A stretch of 64,000 bases of DNA from Macrostomum hystrix (Eukaryota > Platyhelminthes > Macrostomidae): positions 6,340,001 to 6,404,000 of the forward strand of contig CATNEN010000011.1 of NCBI GenBank assembly GCA_950097015.1, in the 5' to 3' direction. The stretch's first letter is position 1, and every line of letters begins with the position of its first letter. The notes under the pieces were generated by a model. That model worked only from the letters and a program-made list of their open reading frames with translations, was not told where the DNA came from and did no database searches. A program made the position numbers and the translations under genes. This document shows, one piece after another, positions 9,783-21,300 of the stretch.

Positions 9783-12422
9783 ATGGCTCGAAAAAAGCAA
9801 GAAATAGCGCTTCAGAAGGAGCTCAATACACAAGAAGAATGGGACGAAGCTATGACGAAGGAGGGCCTTCTGATTGTTGATGTCTACCAAGATTGGTGCG
9901 GTCCAAGCAAGTCGATAGTCAGCCATTTTCGGAGGATTAAAAACGAATCAGGTGAAGACCTTCTTCAGTTTGCAGTTGCAAAAGCCGATACTATTGATAG
10001 CTTGGATAGATACAGAGGCGCTTGTAAACCGTGCTTCTTGTTCTACGGTTCAGGCACACTAGTAGAAGTCATTCGTGGCGTTAATCCTCCAGAGCTTGAG
10101 AAGAAGATCAAAGCTCACTTAGTTAATGAACTCAATGTACTAAAGGGTGAGCCCGGTGCCGAGCGCGTTGAGATTCGGGATCCAGCATTCAAGCATCTCG
10201 ATGAAGCAGAGAGGTTGGCTAAGCAGAGGGCCGAGGAAGACGAGGAGGATGAAGAAGTCGAAAGAGAAGTTACTGTTGTACTCATCAAACCTGATGCTCA
10301 GCACAAGGTCGAAGAAATCATGCAGCGGCTAGAAGAGAGAGGAATCGAAATCCTTGAGCGTCAGAAGCGAAAGCTCACAACCGAAGAGGCCAAGGATTTC
10401 TACCGACACCTGGAGGATCAAGAATGGTTCGAGCAGATGATCACGTACATGACCACAGGCGAGTCAACCGTGCTCGTTATTAGCAAGGGCAACTCCGGCA
10501 TCATATCAGAATTCCGAGAAATACTTGGCCCAGCAAACGTTGAAGAGGCCAAAGAGAAGCAGCCGGAAAGCTTGAGGGCCCTTTTCGGCTCCGAGTCGTT
10601 TAAGAACGCGATTCACGCGGCCGATTCCGGAGAGAAGGCAGCGAGGGAGCTGGAGCTCTTCTTCCCAGAGTTCAGGATTCCGACCTACAGGGTGCACAAG
10701 GCCAAAAAGGAATCGCACAAGGAGATCGAGAAGACGGTTGCTCTCATTCGTCCTGACGCCTTTCTGGAATTCAAGGACGAAATCTTGGCTAAGATCAAGG
10801 AAGCGGGCTTTGCGATTGCGCTCAAGAAGGAAGTCCAGCTCACCAGGGAGCAGGCTGAGAGCTTCTACTCGGAGAAGAAGGACAGTCCGTTCTTCCCGGA
10901 GCTGATTGCCAGGATGACCAATGGTCCTGTCCTAGCTCTGGCGCTAGCCAAGGAGGACGCCATCAAGGAGTGGCGCAATGCTCTCGGCGAGAAGGATCCT
11001 AAAGAGGCCAAGCAGGTGCACCCACACAGCCTTCGGGCGATGTACTCCAAGGAGGACATAATCATCAACCTGCTGCACGGCTCGGACTCGACCAGCTCGG
11101 CAAGGAAAGAATTGGACTTTTTCTTCCCCGTTGAGCAGACGCTGGTGGTCATCAAGCCGGATGCTTACGAGAACAGGCGCGAAATTATTAAGAAGGCTAA
11201 GGAGGCAGAGTTCCACATTGCGGCCAGGAGGGAGCTGCTCCTAAGCAATGAGATGGCACGCGAATTCTACAAGACCCACGCCGAGAAGGAGTACTTCGAG
11301 GACCTGGTTGCTCACATGACCAGCGGCAAGTCTATCTTCCTGGTGCTGTCTCGCAACGATGCCGTGTCAGGCTGGCGCGAGTTGATGGGTCTGCCAGACC
11401 CGACGAAGGCGCCCGACAATGACCACTCGATCCGGTCAATCTTCGGCAAGGACATCAAGGCCAACGCGGTGCACGGCTCCAGCAGCAAGGAGCACGCGGC
11501 AGCCTCAATCCGGCTGATCTTCGGCGGCATCCAGTTCGACCGCGAAGGAAAACGCGTGCCCGGCACTGGCGACGTCTCCGAGGAGGACGAAACGGAGAGC
11601 ACCGAGGAGGAGGGCGACGTCGAAGGCGACATGCGGGGACCGCACGGCGAAATCATTCGCACGGACGCTCAGGCAGCGCAACAGGACGATGAAGGCCACG
11701 AGCAGGCTGCCGAGGACCACGAAGGAGAGCACGGGGAGGCGCATCACGAGGATGAGCAGCACGGAGATCATGAGCACCACCATCAGGCTGAGCACGAGGG
11801 AGACCATGAAGGTGAAGAGAAAGAAGAGCATTACGAGCAAGGTGAACACAAGGATGAGCACAAGGAAGAACACCATGATCAAGGCGAGCACAAGGAAGAG
11901 CACCATGATCAAGGCGAGCACAAAGGTGAGCACAACGAAGAACACCATGATCAAGGCGAGCACAAGGAAGAACACCATGATCAAGGTGAACACAAAGGTG
12001 AGCACAAGGAAGAGCACCATGATCAAGGCGAGCACAAAGGTGAGCACAAGGAAGAGCACCATGATCAAGGCGAGCACAAAGGTGAGCACAAGGAAGAACA
12101 CCATGATCAAGGTGAGCACAAGGAAGAGCACAAGGAGGAACACCATGATCAAGGTGAGCACAAGGAAGAGCACAAGGAGGAACACCATGATCAAGGTGAG
12201 CACAAGGAAGAGCACAAGGAGGAACACCATGATCAAGGCGAGCACAAGGAAGAGCACAAGGAGGAACACCATGATCAAGGTGAGCACAAGGAAGAGCACA
12301 AGGAGGAACACCATGATCAAGGTGAGCACAAGGAAGAGCACAAGGAGGAACACCATGATCAAGGTGAGCACAAGGAAGAGCATCAAGGCGAGCAGCAAGA
12401 GCCTGAGCAGGAACAGGCTTGA
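9783..12422 (+). CDS. NME8: Thioredoxin + triple NDPK axonemal protein (TXNDC3/NME8-like)
   Basis: An 879-residue protein resembling the outer-arm dynein intermediate chain of cilia and sperm flagella. An N-terminal thioredoxin fold carries WCGPS at residues 38-42. The second active-site Cys is Ser, so classical dithiol exchange is unlikely. Three nucleoside-diphosphate-kinase domains follow, starting near residues 161 (VVLIKPDA), 317 (VALIRPDA) and 452 (LVVIKPDA). Each keeps the catalytic His (IHAADS, LHGSDS, VHGSSS); the first lacks the usual Gly after it. From about residue 600 the chain is acidic, then becomes a His/Glu/Lys repeat tail. The start is the ATG at 9783. The coding sequence has no intron, unlike the minus-strand genes here, which could reflect an old retrocopy. 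It is head-to-head with SHP-2. NME9/TXNDC6 is an alternative family name. Confidence 0.93.
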   Translation: MARKKQEIALQKELNTQEEWDEAMTKEGLLIVDVYQDWCGPSKSIVSHFRRIKNESGEDLLQFAVAKADTIDSLDRYRGACKPCFLFYGSGTLVEVIRGVNPPELEKKIKAHLVNELNVLKGEPGAERVEIRDPAFKHLDEAERLAKQRAEEDEEDEEVEREVTVVLIKPDAQHKVEEIMQRLEERGIEILERQKRKLTTEEAKDFYRHLEDQEWFEQMITYMTTGESTVLVISKGNSGIISEFREILGPANVEEAKEKQPESLRALFGSESFKNAIHAADSGEKAARELELFFPEFRIPTYRVHKAKKESHKEIEKTVALIRPDAFLEFKDEILAKIKEAGFAIALKKEVQLTREQAESFYSEKKDSPFFPELIARMTNGPVLALALAKEDAIKEWRNALGEKDPKEAKQVHPHSLRAMYSKEDIIINLLHGSDSTSSARKELDFFFPVEQTLVVIKPDAYENRREIIKKAKEAEFHIAARRELLLSNEMAREFYKTHAEKEYFEDLVAHMTSGKSIFLVLSRNDAVSGWRELMGLPDPTKAPDNDHSIRSIFGKDIKANAVHGSSSKEHAAASIRLIFGGIQFDREGKRVPGTGDVSEEDETESTEEEGDVEGDMRGPHGEIIRTDAQAAQQDDEGHEQAAEDHEGEHGEAHHEDEQHGDHEHHHQAEHEGDHEGEEKEEHYEQGEHKDEHKEEHHDQGEHKEEHHDQGEHKGEHNEEHHDQGEHKEEHHDQGEHKGEHKEEHHDQGEHKGEHKEEHHDQGEHKGEHKEEHHDQGEHKEEHKEEHHDQGEHKEEHKEEHHDQGEHKEEHKEEHHDQGEHKEEHKEEHHDQGEHKEEHKEEHHDQGEHKEEHKEEHHDQGEHKEEHQGEQQEPEQEQA
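11860..12385 (+). repeat. Coding minisatellite, His/Glu/Lys tail, 42-bp unit
   Basis: In-frame tandem repeats inside the thioredoxin/NDPK gene. The later units encode the 14-mer EHKEEHKEEHHDQG (42 bp); earlier ones are shorter versions with GEHKGEH. The unit keeps the frame, and the peptide has clustered His residues that could bind metal, which is inference. Long antisense frames over this block are artefacts of the repeat. Confidence 0.9.
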
Positions 12423-12984
12423 AGTGGTGTTTAGCGAGAGTACGAACGATGCTTATTTGAAAGTTCACAGCGCAACCCCAGCTATGAAACAACTGTGTGC
12501 TATTTTGTTATAGCTATTTAAAAAGTACAATTGCCGCCGAGAAAATCTAATTTTACGCCAATTAACGATGTGTCCTTTCTGCAACCTGGCAGAATTCTCT
12601 CGCGATGCGAAATGCTCCTTAAGTATGAATTGTTTTTAACATTTTTTCGATGCTTTTTTTACTGATTTTCGCTATATAAAACCGAGATAACTAAAGTTTT
12701 GTCAAGTTAATTGTCTGTTCGTTGCATGCGTTAACATTTTTCCAAAGACTTGCTTTATTAATCATATCGATAATTTTTATGTGTATAACGGTTTTTGTGC
12801 TAATAGACTAATATTAGTCCCGTGTCAACTAGATATCCCAAATCCCAATCGACCCAAATTCCAATCGACTCGAATCCCAATCGACTCAATCGACTTCTAT
12901 TCCCGATAGCGCAGTTGAGTCTCTATGCTCAGCCTAGTAGGCACATAGGACAGTCGGTTGCTGACCTACGAGCGAGACAGCGAC
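12423..12984. other. 3' flank of the thioredoxin/NDPK gene, nothing recognised
   Basis: AT-rich 3' flank holding the presumed 3' UTR. There is no AATAAA close to the stop. From about 12825 a short stretch repeats (c)aatcccaatcgact a few times, leading into the next array. Confidence 0.5.
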
Positions 12985-13425
12985 AACCTACCCTGTCTAC
13001 CCTGTCTACATTGTCTACCCTGTCTACCCTGTCTACATTGTCTGCCCTGTGTACCCTGTCTACCCTATCTACCCTGTCTAACTGTCTACCCTGTCTACCC
13101 AGCTTACCCTGTCTACTATGTCTACCCTGTCTACCCTGTTTACGCTGTCTACCCTGTTTGCCCTGTCTACCCAGCCTACCATGTCTACCCTGTCTACCCT
13201 GTTTGCCCTGTCTACATTGTCTACATTGTCTACCCTGTCTACCCTGTCTACATTGTCTACCCTGTCTACCCTGTCTACCCTGTCTACCCTGTCTACATTG
13301 TCTACCCTGTCTACCCTGTCTACCCTGTCTACATTGTCTACCCTGTCTACCCGGTCTACATTGTCTACCCTGTCTACCCTGTCGATCCTGCCTACCCTAT
13401 CTACCCTGTCTACCCTGTCCACCGT
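12985..13425. repeat. 9-bp minisatellite
   Basis: About 48 copies of the nonamer taccctgtc, with tacattgtc and other variants, in the gap between the thioredoxin/NDPK and NETO-like genes. The unit is divisible by three, so it gives long open frames on both strands (Thr-Leu-Ser, Pro-Val-Tyr and Val-Asp-Arg repeats) that are not genes. Confidence 0.95.
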
Positions 13426-13707
13426 GCATAGATCCAATTACCTTTGTGTACTTAGCCTACCCTTGTCAATCAATTGTGCAATCCACGTTTAATCCACGCA
13501 ACAGGATTATATTGACAGGATAAGGCAGTTCCTTTAGATGCTTCGCGTGGGTGGGTCGGATGGATAAAAATGATAGTTTTTGCCTGTACGAGTAGAAATT
13601 AAACTCGCAACGAGCAATTCAGTTCGAAATCACGAAGCTATCCATTCAAAGCAAGTTCATTCAAGTCTACGGAGTTAAAACGGAGTCAAATTAAAACCTT
13701 TTGTTTA

Positions 13708-13925
13708 AGACGCGTGAGTGGCAGACCGGTCTAACACGTTTCTTACTCGCACGGAGGTCCCTGAGCTCGATTCCGAGGCGAGGCCACATTTATTTGGGCC
13801 TCAGCCGTGGAGAGAAGGCTTGGGCTGCCTGACAATGAGAAAGTCAGGGCTGATGTACGATGTGTGAGCGTATACCTGCGTACGGTATCCGTGTGCGTGT
13901 GTACTCAGGATTCAGCGAAATAGAC
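13708..13925 (+). mobile_element. tRNA-derived SINE, family 1, internally deleted
   Basis: It begins with a tRNA-like head (gagtggcagaccggt, A-box-like; gagctcgattccg, B-box-like). It continues with the body shared by the other copies (ccacatttatttggg, gagaaggcttgg, gatgagaaagtcagggc relative, tccgtgtgcgtgtgt). About 90 bp of the body present in other copies is missing. Confidence 0.75.
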
Positions 13926-14145
13926 ATTGGAAGTCCGCTTCGACCTGTGAAGCAGAGTGAGACTGCGATTACCAGTTCGTTCCGTGCTCAAGTGTTCAAT
14001 CAAGTAGCTACATTGAAGCAGATCATGGCTCTAAAATTCATACCGACGCCAAAGAAGTGGCATGTCTTTATACTTACTGCACCAAACACTTTCTAACCTC
14101 AACTTTCTTCTCGATTCTCGACTTCTCGATGGAACTGAGACGTTA

Positions 14146-14450
14146 ATGTCACTTCTCCCGCAGTGGATGGAACAGGAGATAACGCCAACCGAACCCCCTA
14201 CCCTTATCCCTGGGGTGGGGCCGATGAGAGTGAAAAATTTAAGTCACTTTGTTCTCATTGGCTGGATCGGAACTAAACGGAACGGCAACCCCCTACTATT
14301 TCTACCCCAAATGTCACTTCGCTCTCAGTAAATGGAACATTAAACGCCAACCGATCTTAAATCATTCCTACCCCTGGGCGGGGCCAATTAGGGTGAGAAA
14401 TTAACTCACTTTGTTCTCATTGGCTGGATCAGACCAGAAGAAGGCACATC
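14146..14450. repeat. Diverged tandem duplication, 165-bp unit
   Basis: Two adjacent copies starting at 14146 and 14311. Both open with atgtcacttc, carry aacgccaaccga and ccctgg-ggggcc, and end with actttgttctcattggctgg. They differ at many positions, so the duplication is old. Function not recognised. Confidence 0.7.
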
Positions 14451-15164
14451 AACCCATAATATTGCTACCCCTTTACCCAAGGATGATGCATAATACATAT
14501 TTAGGTGTTGGCAGTACAATCCTTACCTTACTTTACCCCAAAGAAATGGGGATTCTAAGTAAAAAGTTTCTGCGAAAAAAATTACCTTCTTGCAATTTGG
14601 CTTATACGCGCAAATAAGACTACTGCAAATGTTAGTAGTACGAAATACGTTCGCCAATAATAATAAAATTATGAGCAAAAATTAAGCGCCAGCATAATCA
14701 GCATAATATTATCATGTTTTAATTAGTTTTTGCTCCTCATCTACACGTTTATTTACTTTTTAAAAGTCACAGTTAACCTAAATAATTCAAATAAACAGTG
14801 TATAGCCGAATAGCTCAGTACAAGCATTTTTGTAATGCATCCAAGACGCGAAGCACTTGAGTTGAGGCTAACCGCAAATGTACTTTAATTACTTGAAGCT
14901 AAGGGCATGAAATAAATATTTAATGATTACATAAACCAACACATCTAAACAGATAAGGTCACTTTAAGCGATGAGTAGAAAGCCTAAAGCAAATTTATCT
15001 ATCAATGGCGTTTTAATGTGTCATATTTTGCAGTACGTTAATATTGATCATAGATTCGACGTCAGGAAAACAAATAGCAAAAACACAAGCCAGGCACGCT
15101 TAAATTCTGCCACGTACAAAGCTAAGATCAATGAACTTTATAGGAGGCTGGCAGGGCGGAGGCC
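14451..15164. other. AT-rich gap with a degenerate tRNA-like stretch
   Basis: Mostly AT-rich. At about 14806-14880, atagctcagtacaagc resembles a tRNA A box, but the T-arm (B box) is not recognisable. It may be an old SINE head or a tRNA relic. The region also holds the 3' flank of the NETO-like gene. Confidence 0.3.
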
Positions 15165-15275
15165 CTAGGCCTGGAAGACCATTCTGATCCTCCTGGGTTT
15201 TCGCTGCTGCTGATGCTGCTGCTGCTGCTGCTGATGCTGCTGCTGCTGCTGATGCTGATGCTGCTGCTGCTGCTG

Positions 15276-15308
<33 letters not shown>

Positions 15309-18300
15309 ATGCTGCTGCTGCTGCTGCTGCTGGTGTCTCAGAGCAATGGGCTGCGATGTCAATTGCGCTGCACGCATGGCCGAGGTCTCAGCTAGAAGGA
15401 CATCAACAATGGGTGAACTCCTGCTGACATCCGGGCTGAGAAACTTCTCTGCGTCCACTCGTGACGTCGACACGTTGGCTGCTGCTGCTGATGCTACTGC
15501 TGAGGTTGATGGCCCAGCCTGCTGGTAATAAAGTTCATTGTTTGCGTAGTTACTAGATGAACAGCGCAGGAATCCGTTTTGAAAGGAGGGCGGTGTTGGA
15601 GGCGGCGGCGGCGGCGGCGGTGGCAGTCCTGGAAGACTGTGATAATGATTATCACAGGTGAGAATTGTTTGTATCGGCGGCTGCGTCAAGCTAGCGTCAG
15701 GTCGGGGAAGCAAGCCAAACTGATTGACACCGTCTAGATCTGCGGTGCATTCGTCCTCTGCCGCTGCTGCTGCTGCCGCTGCTGCTTCTGACGATCTGCT
15801 ACGCAAACGCTGCCGCACTGTGACGCAACAGCAGGCCGCAGTCAAGGCCACGAATGCTAGCCCGATGGAACCCAGGATGATCGGATGATACGGAACCTCC
15901 TCATGCTTCTTCTCAGCCAGTGAGACCTCTGCGTTTCTCAATTTGTCTTCCATCTCTGAAATAAAATTTATTGAGTTCTTTGAATGCCGTGCAGTGACAT
16001 TGGGAAGTTGAACAGATAACCAGAAGGGGATTTTCCCCTAGGGATAAGAACGCGTGGGAGTATTCTTCATCGTGAAAGTTCACCATTTAGATCAACATTT
16101 TCCGCTGCATACGATGAACAAATAACTTTCAAAGACGTCCGAAATATACCCGCAATCTTTCTATTGTTTATGGCTTCAGAATTACATTTTTTCTTGATAC
16201 GGCTCGTATATGCCTTCAAACCTATTTATAGAAATGAGCTATTTTTGGGTCATAAAATAGAATTAATCCAATGGCTCAGAGTGATCTTATACTCAAAAAA
16301 ATCTTAATTTTCCTTGGCAAAATGTGTCCTATATAGGAAATATTGTAGTTTGATTGACATGCGGAAAATACTTTAATATGGCAATGTAAATTCCACGAGG
16401 AGGCAGTCATCAAGGGGAATGAAATATCATCACTTTGCCTTTTCTATACGCAAACCGGTCACAAACAAATTGCTTTCTGTTGCGTTTGTTCTAGAATTCC
16501 AGAATGGACGACCGAGCGATGATTGAGAGTGTCGACTGCTTCTGACTGTCAGTCTATGACTCTATGGCATTCAGTGCCCTCGAGTGACTCGGAAAATGCT
16601 AGAAGGTCATTGCCCCTCCCCGCTTGTTGAAATAAAGTGATAGGAACATTTTTGTGCTTCCAACTGTACTGTACAAATATTGGTTCATATTTAAGCTTTC
16701 TGTTATAATTAGTGTGACCTGTTAAAAATTAGTGTGACCTGTTATACAGGAGTGTCACCTGTTAGACATTTGTGTGACCTGTTATATAGGAGTGTTACCT
16801 GTTAGACAGGAGCGTCACCTGTTAGACAGTGTCACCTGTTAGACAGTGTCACCTGTTAGACAGTGTCACCTGTTAGACAGTGTCACCTGTTGGACAGTGT
16901 CACCTGTTAGACAGTGTCACGTGTTAGACAGTGTCACCTGTTAGACAGTGTCACCTGTTAGACAGTGTCACCTGTTAGACAGTGTCACCTGTTAGACAGT
17001 GTCACCTGTTAGACAGTGTCACCTGTTAGACAGTGTCACCTGTTAGACAGTGTCACCTGTTAGACAGTGTCACCTGTTAGACAGTGTCACCTGTTAGACA
17101 GTGTCACCTGTTAGACAGGATAGCACAAGTACCAATACAGCTTGCAATCTTGTGGTCGTCTTAAAGTTTCTCAAAGCAATTGGTTCAGTGTGCGCACATT
17201 GCGATGAGAAATGCACTTTATCTAGACTCTATTAAGCATGAAGAAAGAAGTCTGAATTAATCGCTTCTTATTCATAGATGTCTCCGCATAGGAAATGCTG
17301 GCCTAGCACTTCCTTATTCGGTCATGATTTTGTGTGCGGATAAATTTTATTCCTACTGAATTAGTTTCTTTGCAAATTCTGAGAAATTCTGTGACTGCGG
17401 TAAAGCAGTCTGAGTAGAGTAGAGTGCCTTCACAAGTGTAAAAGTGAATTTAATTTGCAGTGAGATATTCTGGAATACAACCGGGAGGAATGTACTTCTC
17501 AACAATAGCTTTAAAATTGTAGATACCGGTGAGAAACTATGTGATGGTTGGAGTGATGCTTAGAGTGACAGTTTGAGTTATGGTTAGAGTGACAGTATGA
17601 GTTATGCTTAGAGTGACAGTATGAGTTATGGTTAGAGTGACAGTATGAGTTATGGTTAGAGTGACAGTATGAGTTATGGTTAGAGTGACAGTATGAGTTA
17701 TGGTTAGAGTGACAGTTTGAGTTATGGTTAGAGTGACAGTATGAGTTATGGTTAGAGTGACAGTATGAGTTATGCTTAGAGTGACAGTATGAGTTATGCT
17801 TAGAGTGACAGTTTGAGTTATGGTTAGAGTGACAGTATGAGTTATGGTTAGAGTGACAGTTTGAGTGATGGTTAGAGTGACAGTATGAGTGATGGTTAGA
17901 GTGACAGTTTGAGTTATGCTTAGAGTGACAGTATGAGTGATGGTTAGAGTGACAGTATGAGTTATGGTTAGAGTGACAGTATGAGTTATGGTTAGAGTGA
18001 CAGTATGAGTTATGGTTAGAGTGACAGTATGAGTGATGGTTTGAGTGACGGTTGGAGTGACCTGTGGAGTGACGATTAGAGTGACAGTTTAAGTGACGGT
18101 TGGAGTGACAGTTTGAGTGACGGATAGAGTGACAGTTTGAGTTATGGTTGGAGTGTCAGTTTGAGTGACGATTAGAGTGACAGTTTGAGTGACGGTTGGA
18201 GTGACAGTTTGAGTGACGGATAGAGTGACAGTTTGAATGACGGTTGGAGTGACCTGTGGAGTGACGGTTAGAGTGACAGTTTGAGTGACAGTTTGAGTGA

Positions 18301-21300
18301 CAGTTTGAGTGGCAGTGGAAAGTCTAGTTGAGGTGCAGTTGGAGTGACATACAGAGTGACTTTTAGACAAAAATTTCGGTTGACAGTCGAATACTGAGGG
18401 CATAGAATAAGTGATAGACTAATTTTTTAATAACAACTAAAGGGTTGGGGCTGTTCAGTTCAATAAAGCGCAAAAGTTTAATTAAGTAAAACTTTTTTCC
18501 GGTCTTCCGTTGGCACTTCAGCTCCTCGTGGGAAATTAGCAAGCACCGAGAGAAAACATGTTGACATTCTCTGCGTGCTGGCTTTTTGCAAACACTAAAA
18601 GATACAGTAATTTTCAGGATATTCAAATATAGAGCACTGCTGCTAAATTCCAGACCTGTTTTCGATTCCTATGCTCTCATGATGCTCCGTTGCTATGCTG
18701 TTGCTATGCTCCGTTGCTATGCTCCGTTCCTATGCTCCGTTCCTATGCTTCGTTGCTATGCTCGTTCCTATGCTCCGTTCCTATCCTCCGTTGCAATGCT
18801 CTGTTGCTATGCTCCGTTGCTATGCTCCGTTGCTATGCTCCGTTTCTATGCTACATTACCATGCTCTGCTATTATGCTCTGTTGCAATGCTACGTTGCTA
18901 TAGTGATTAAAATCATTAGAAAAAATCTAGAGACCATATATTTAAAAACTGACCAGGCGCCTCGTGACTGTGAGTGACTGTTCCCAGACAGTTGAGCTCG
19001 TCTCTGCCGTCAGGGCAGTTGACGTGATTGTTGCATAGCAGACGTGAATCGATGCACAGCTCAGAGCCGCAATCGAATTCTGTACTCGGCTGGCAGGTTC
19101 CTGAAAAAATGGTGGCAGCAAAAGTAATCCTGCACTAATTGTCTAGCCTACCTGCCACTCCTCCTATCTATCACTCCTCCCATCTGTCACTCCTTCTGTC
19201 TGTCACTCTTCCTCTCTATCACTCCTCCTGTCTATCACTCCTCCTATCTGCCTCTCCTCCTGTCTGTCACTCCATTCCTCACCTCTCCGGATGACAGTGA
19301 AGGCAACCAAGAACTTGGGAATCAGGTAGGTGTCCTTGGAGGTCACGTGGATGACGGAGCGCGCGCTGCCGGCCAAGTGTCGCCAGGTCATCGGCTCCAA
19401 GGTGCGACAGAGGGCGAAGTCGCGCGGTAGGTCGACTGTGAAGCCGTCGTACACATACAGGGCCTGCTGCTTGCACTGATCATCGCTGCGAACCTGTAGG
19501 TTCTCCAGCGACACCATCACCTGCGTGGTCACGATTGGAGCAAACTGCTAGCGACTCAACTCAATCACTGCAGATTCCTAAGCACTGAAGGCGCTGCTGT
19601 CTCACCTTGTCCGCCTATGTCACTCTGTCTGTCACTCTGCCTCTCTGTGTGTCACTCTGTCTGTCACTCTGCCTCTCTGTGTGTCACTCTGTCTGTCACT
19701 CTGCCTCTCTGTGTGTCACTCTGTCTGTCACTCTGCCTGTCTGTGTGTCACTCTGTCTGTCACTCTGCCTCTCTGTGTGTCACTCTGTCTGTCACTCTGC
19801 CTCTCTGTGTATCACTCTGCCTGTCTGTGTGTCACTCTGCCTGTCTGTGTGTCACTCTGCCTGTCTGTGTGTCACTCTGCCTCTCTGTGTGTCACTCTGT
19901 CTGTCACTCTGCCTCTCTGTGTGTCACTCTGTCTGTCACTCTGCCTCTCTGTGTGTCACTCTGTCTGTCACTCTGCCTCTCTGTGTATCACTCTGCCTGT
20001 CTGTGTGTCACTCTGACTGTCTGTGTGTCACTCTGACTGTCTGTGTGTCACTCTGACTGTCTGTGTGTCACTCTGACTGTCACTCTGCCTCTCTGTGTGT
20101 CACTCTGTCTGTCACTCTGCCTCTCTGTGTGTCACTCTGTCTGTCACTCTGCCTCTCTGTGTATCACTCTGCCTGTCTGTGTGTCACTCTGACTGTCTGT
20201 GTGTCACTCTGACTGTCTGTGTGTCACTCTGACTGTCTGTGTGTCACTCTGACTGTCTGTGTGTCACTCTGCCTGTCTGTGTGTCACTCTGCCTGTCTGT
20301 GTGTCACTCTGACTGTCTGTGTGTCACTCTGACTGTCTGTGTGTCACTCTGCCTCTCTGTGTGTCACTCTGCCTGTCTGTGTGTCACTCTGCCTCTCTGT
20401 GTGTCACTCTGCCTGTCTGTGTGTCACTCTGACTGTGACAGTATCGCTGCACAGTATCGATGCACAGTGCAGCAGCAGTGCATCCTATTTTCCAAGAAAC
20501 AACAGAAAACAAAAATGAATTATCTTTTTGTTTTTCATAGAGTGGGGATAATTCACTCGCCGGTATGACAAGCAATTACGTCTAGGAAATGTCAACATTA
20601 TCTCGATATTGATTTGCATTCGTACTTTTTCAGAGTGACATCTAACAGGCCCCGAAGTAGCTGATGAGATTTTCCCAGTCTTTTTTTCTGCAGACTTTGG
20701 GAACTGGCCGGGGACAGACAGGGTGAAACAGATTCGCACAACTCGGACACACGCAGGCGATGGGAAATGGGATTTAGATAGGCGGCTTCTGTGGGATTTA
20801 ATGCGTGCATATGTGTACCAGAATTATCCCCCCCAAGTTCTGAGTGGGGGAGAAATATCCCCTGTGCCTGCAGATGAGCCGATTTAGGGAGAATTTTCTG
20901 GCCTAGAGACGCACGCGCAGCCGCAATCCCAGGAGCTCAGGGGATTTCGCTGATAATCCAGCTCCAAATGTTTTGCGCGCAGTTCAGAGCTGAGATTAGA
21001 GCACATGAGAAGTCCGTGAGCTTGAGCTGTCTTGAGAGAACAGAAGGCTGTCTTTTTTCACTGACGATTTCTGCTGTTTGACTACATTTGTCCTCTGAGG
21101 CAGTCTGCACCGAATCCCAAACTGATCCTCCTTCGCTTGTCAAACAATGCTCAAAGTGTTACGGAACATTTGACAGGGAAAATAACAGGCGAAATGATCA
21201 AAACGATGCCAACAGCAGTGACACTGGCGGAATTCTCATAAAGCAATTAAGAGCAGCCAACAAACTCAGACAGCCAGTCTAAAATAAGAACTGTTTTAAG

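Noticed and set aside
11505-12492. Antisense ORFs of about 280-300 codons over the NDPK protein tail
   Set aside because: Leu/Val- and His/Cys-rich frames arise from the 42-bp coding repeat on the other strand; no domains, and the plus frame is clearly the gene.
12668-12680. TATA box (gctatataaaacc) on the plus strand
   Set aside because: The sequence is good but no gene follows for 2.4 kb on that strand.
12822-13523. Thr-Leu-Ser or Val-Asp-Arg repeat proteins
   Set aside because: All are frames of the nonamer taccctgtc; both strands are open because nine is divisible by three.
14806-14880. Functional tRNA gene
   Set aside because: There is an A-box-like stretch but no convincing T-arm or acceptor stem pairing; listed only as a relic.
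19605-20430. Ser/Leu/Cys/Val-rich plus-strand ORFs
   Set aside because: They lie antisense in NETO intron 5 and are frames of a 20-bp repeat.
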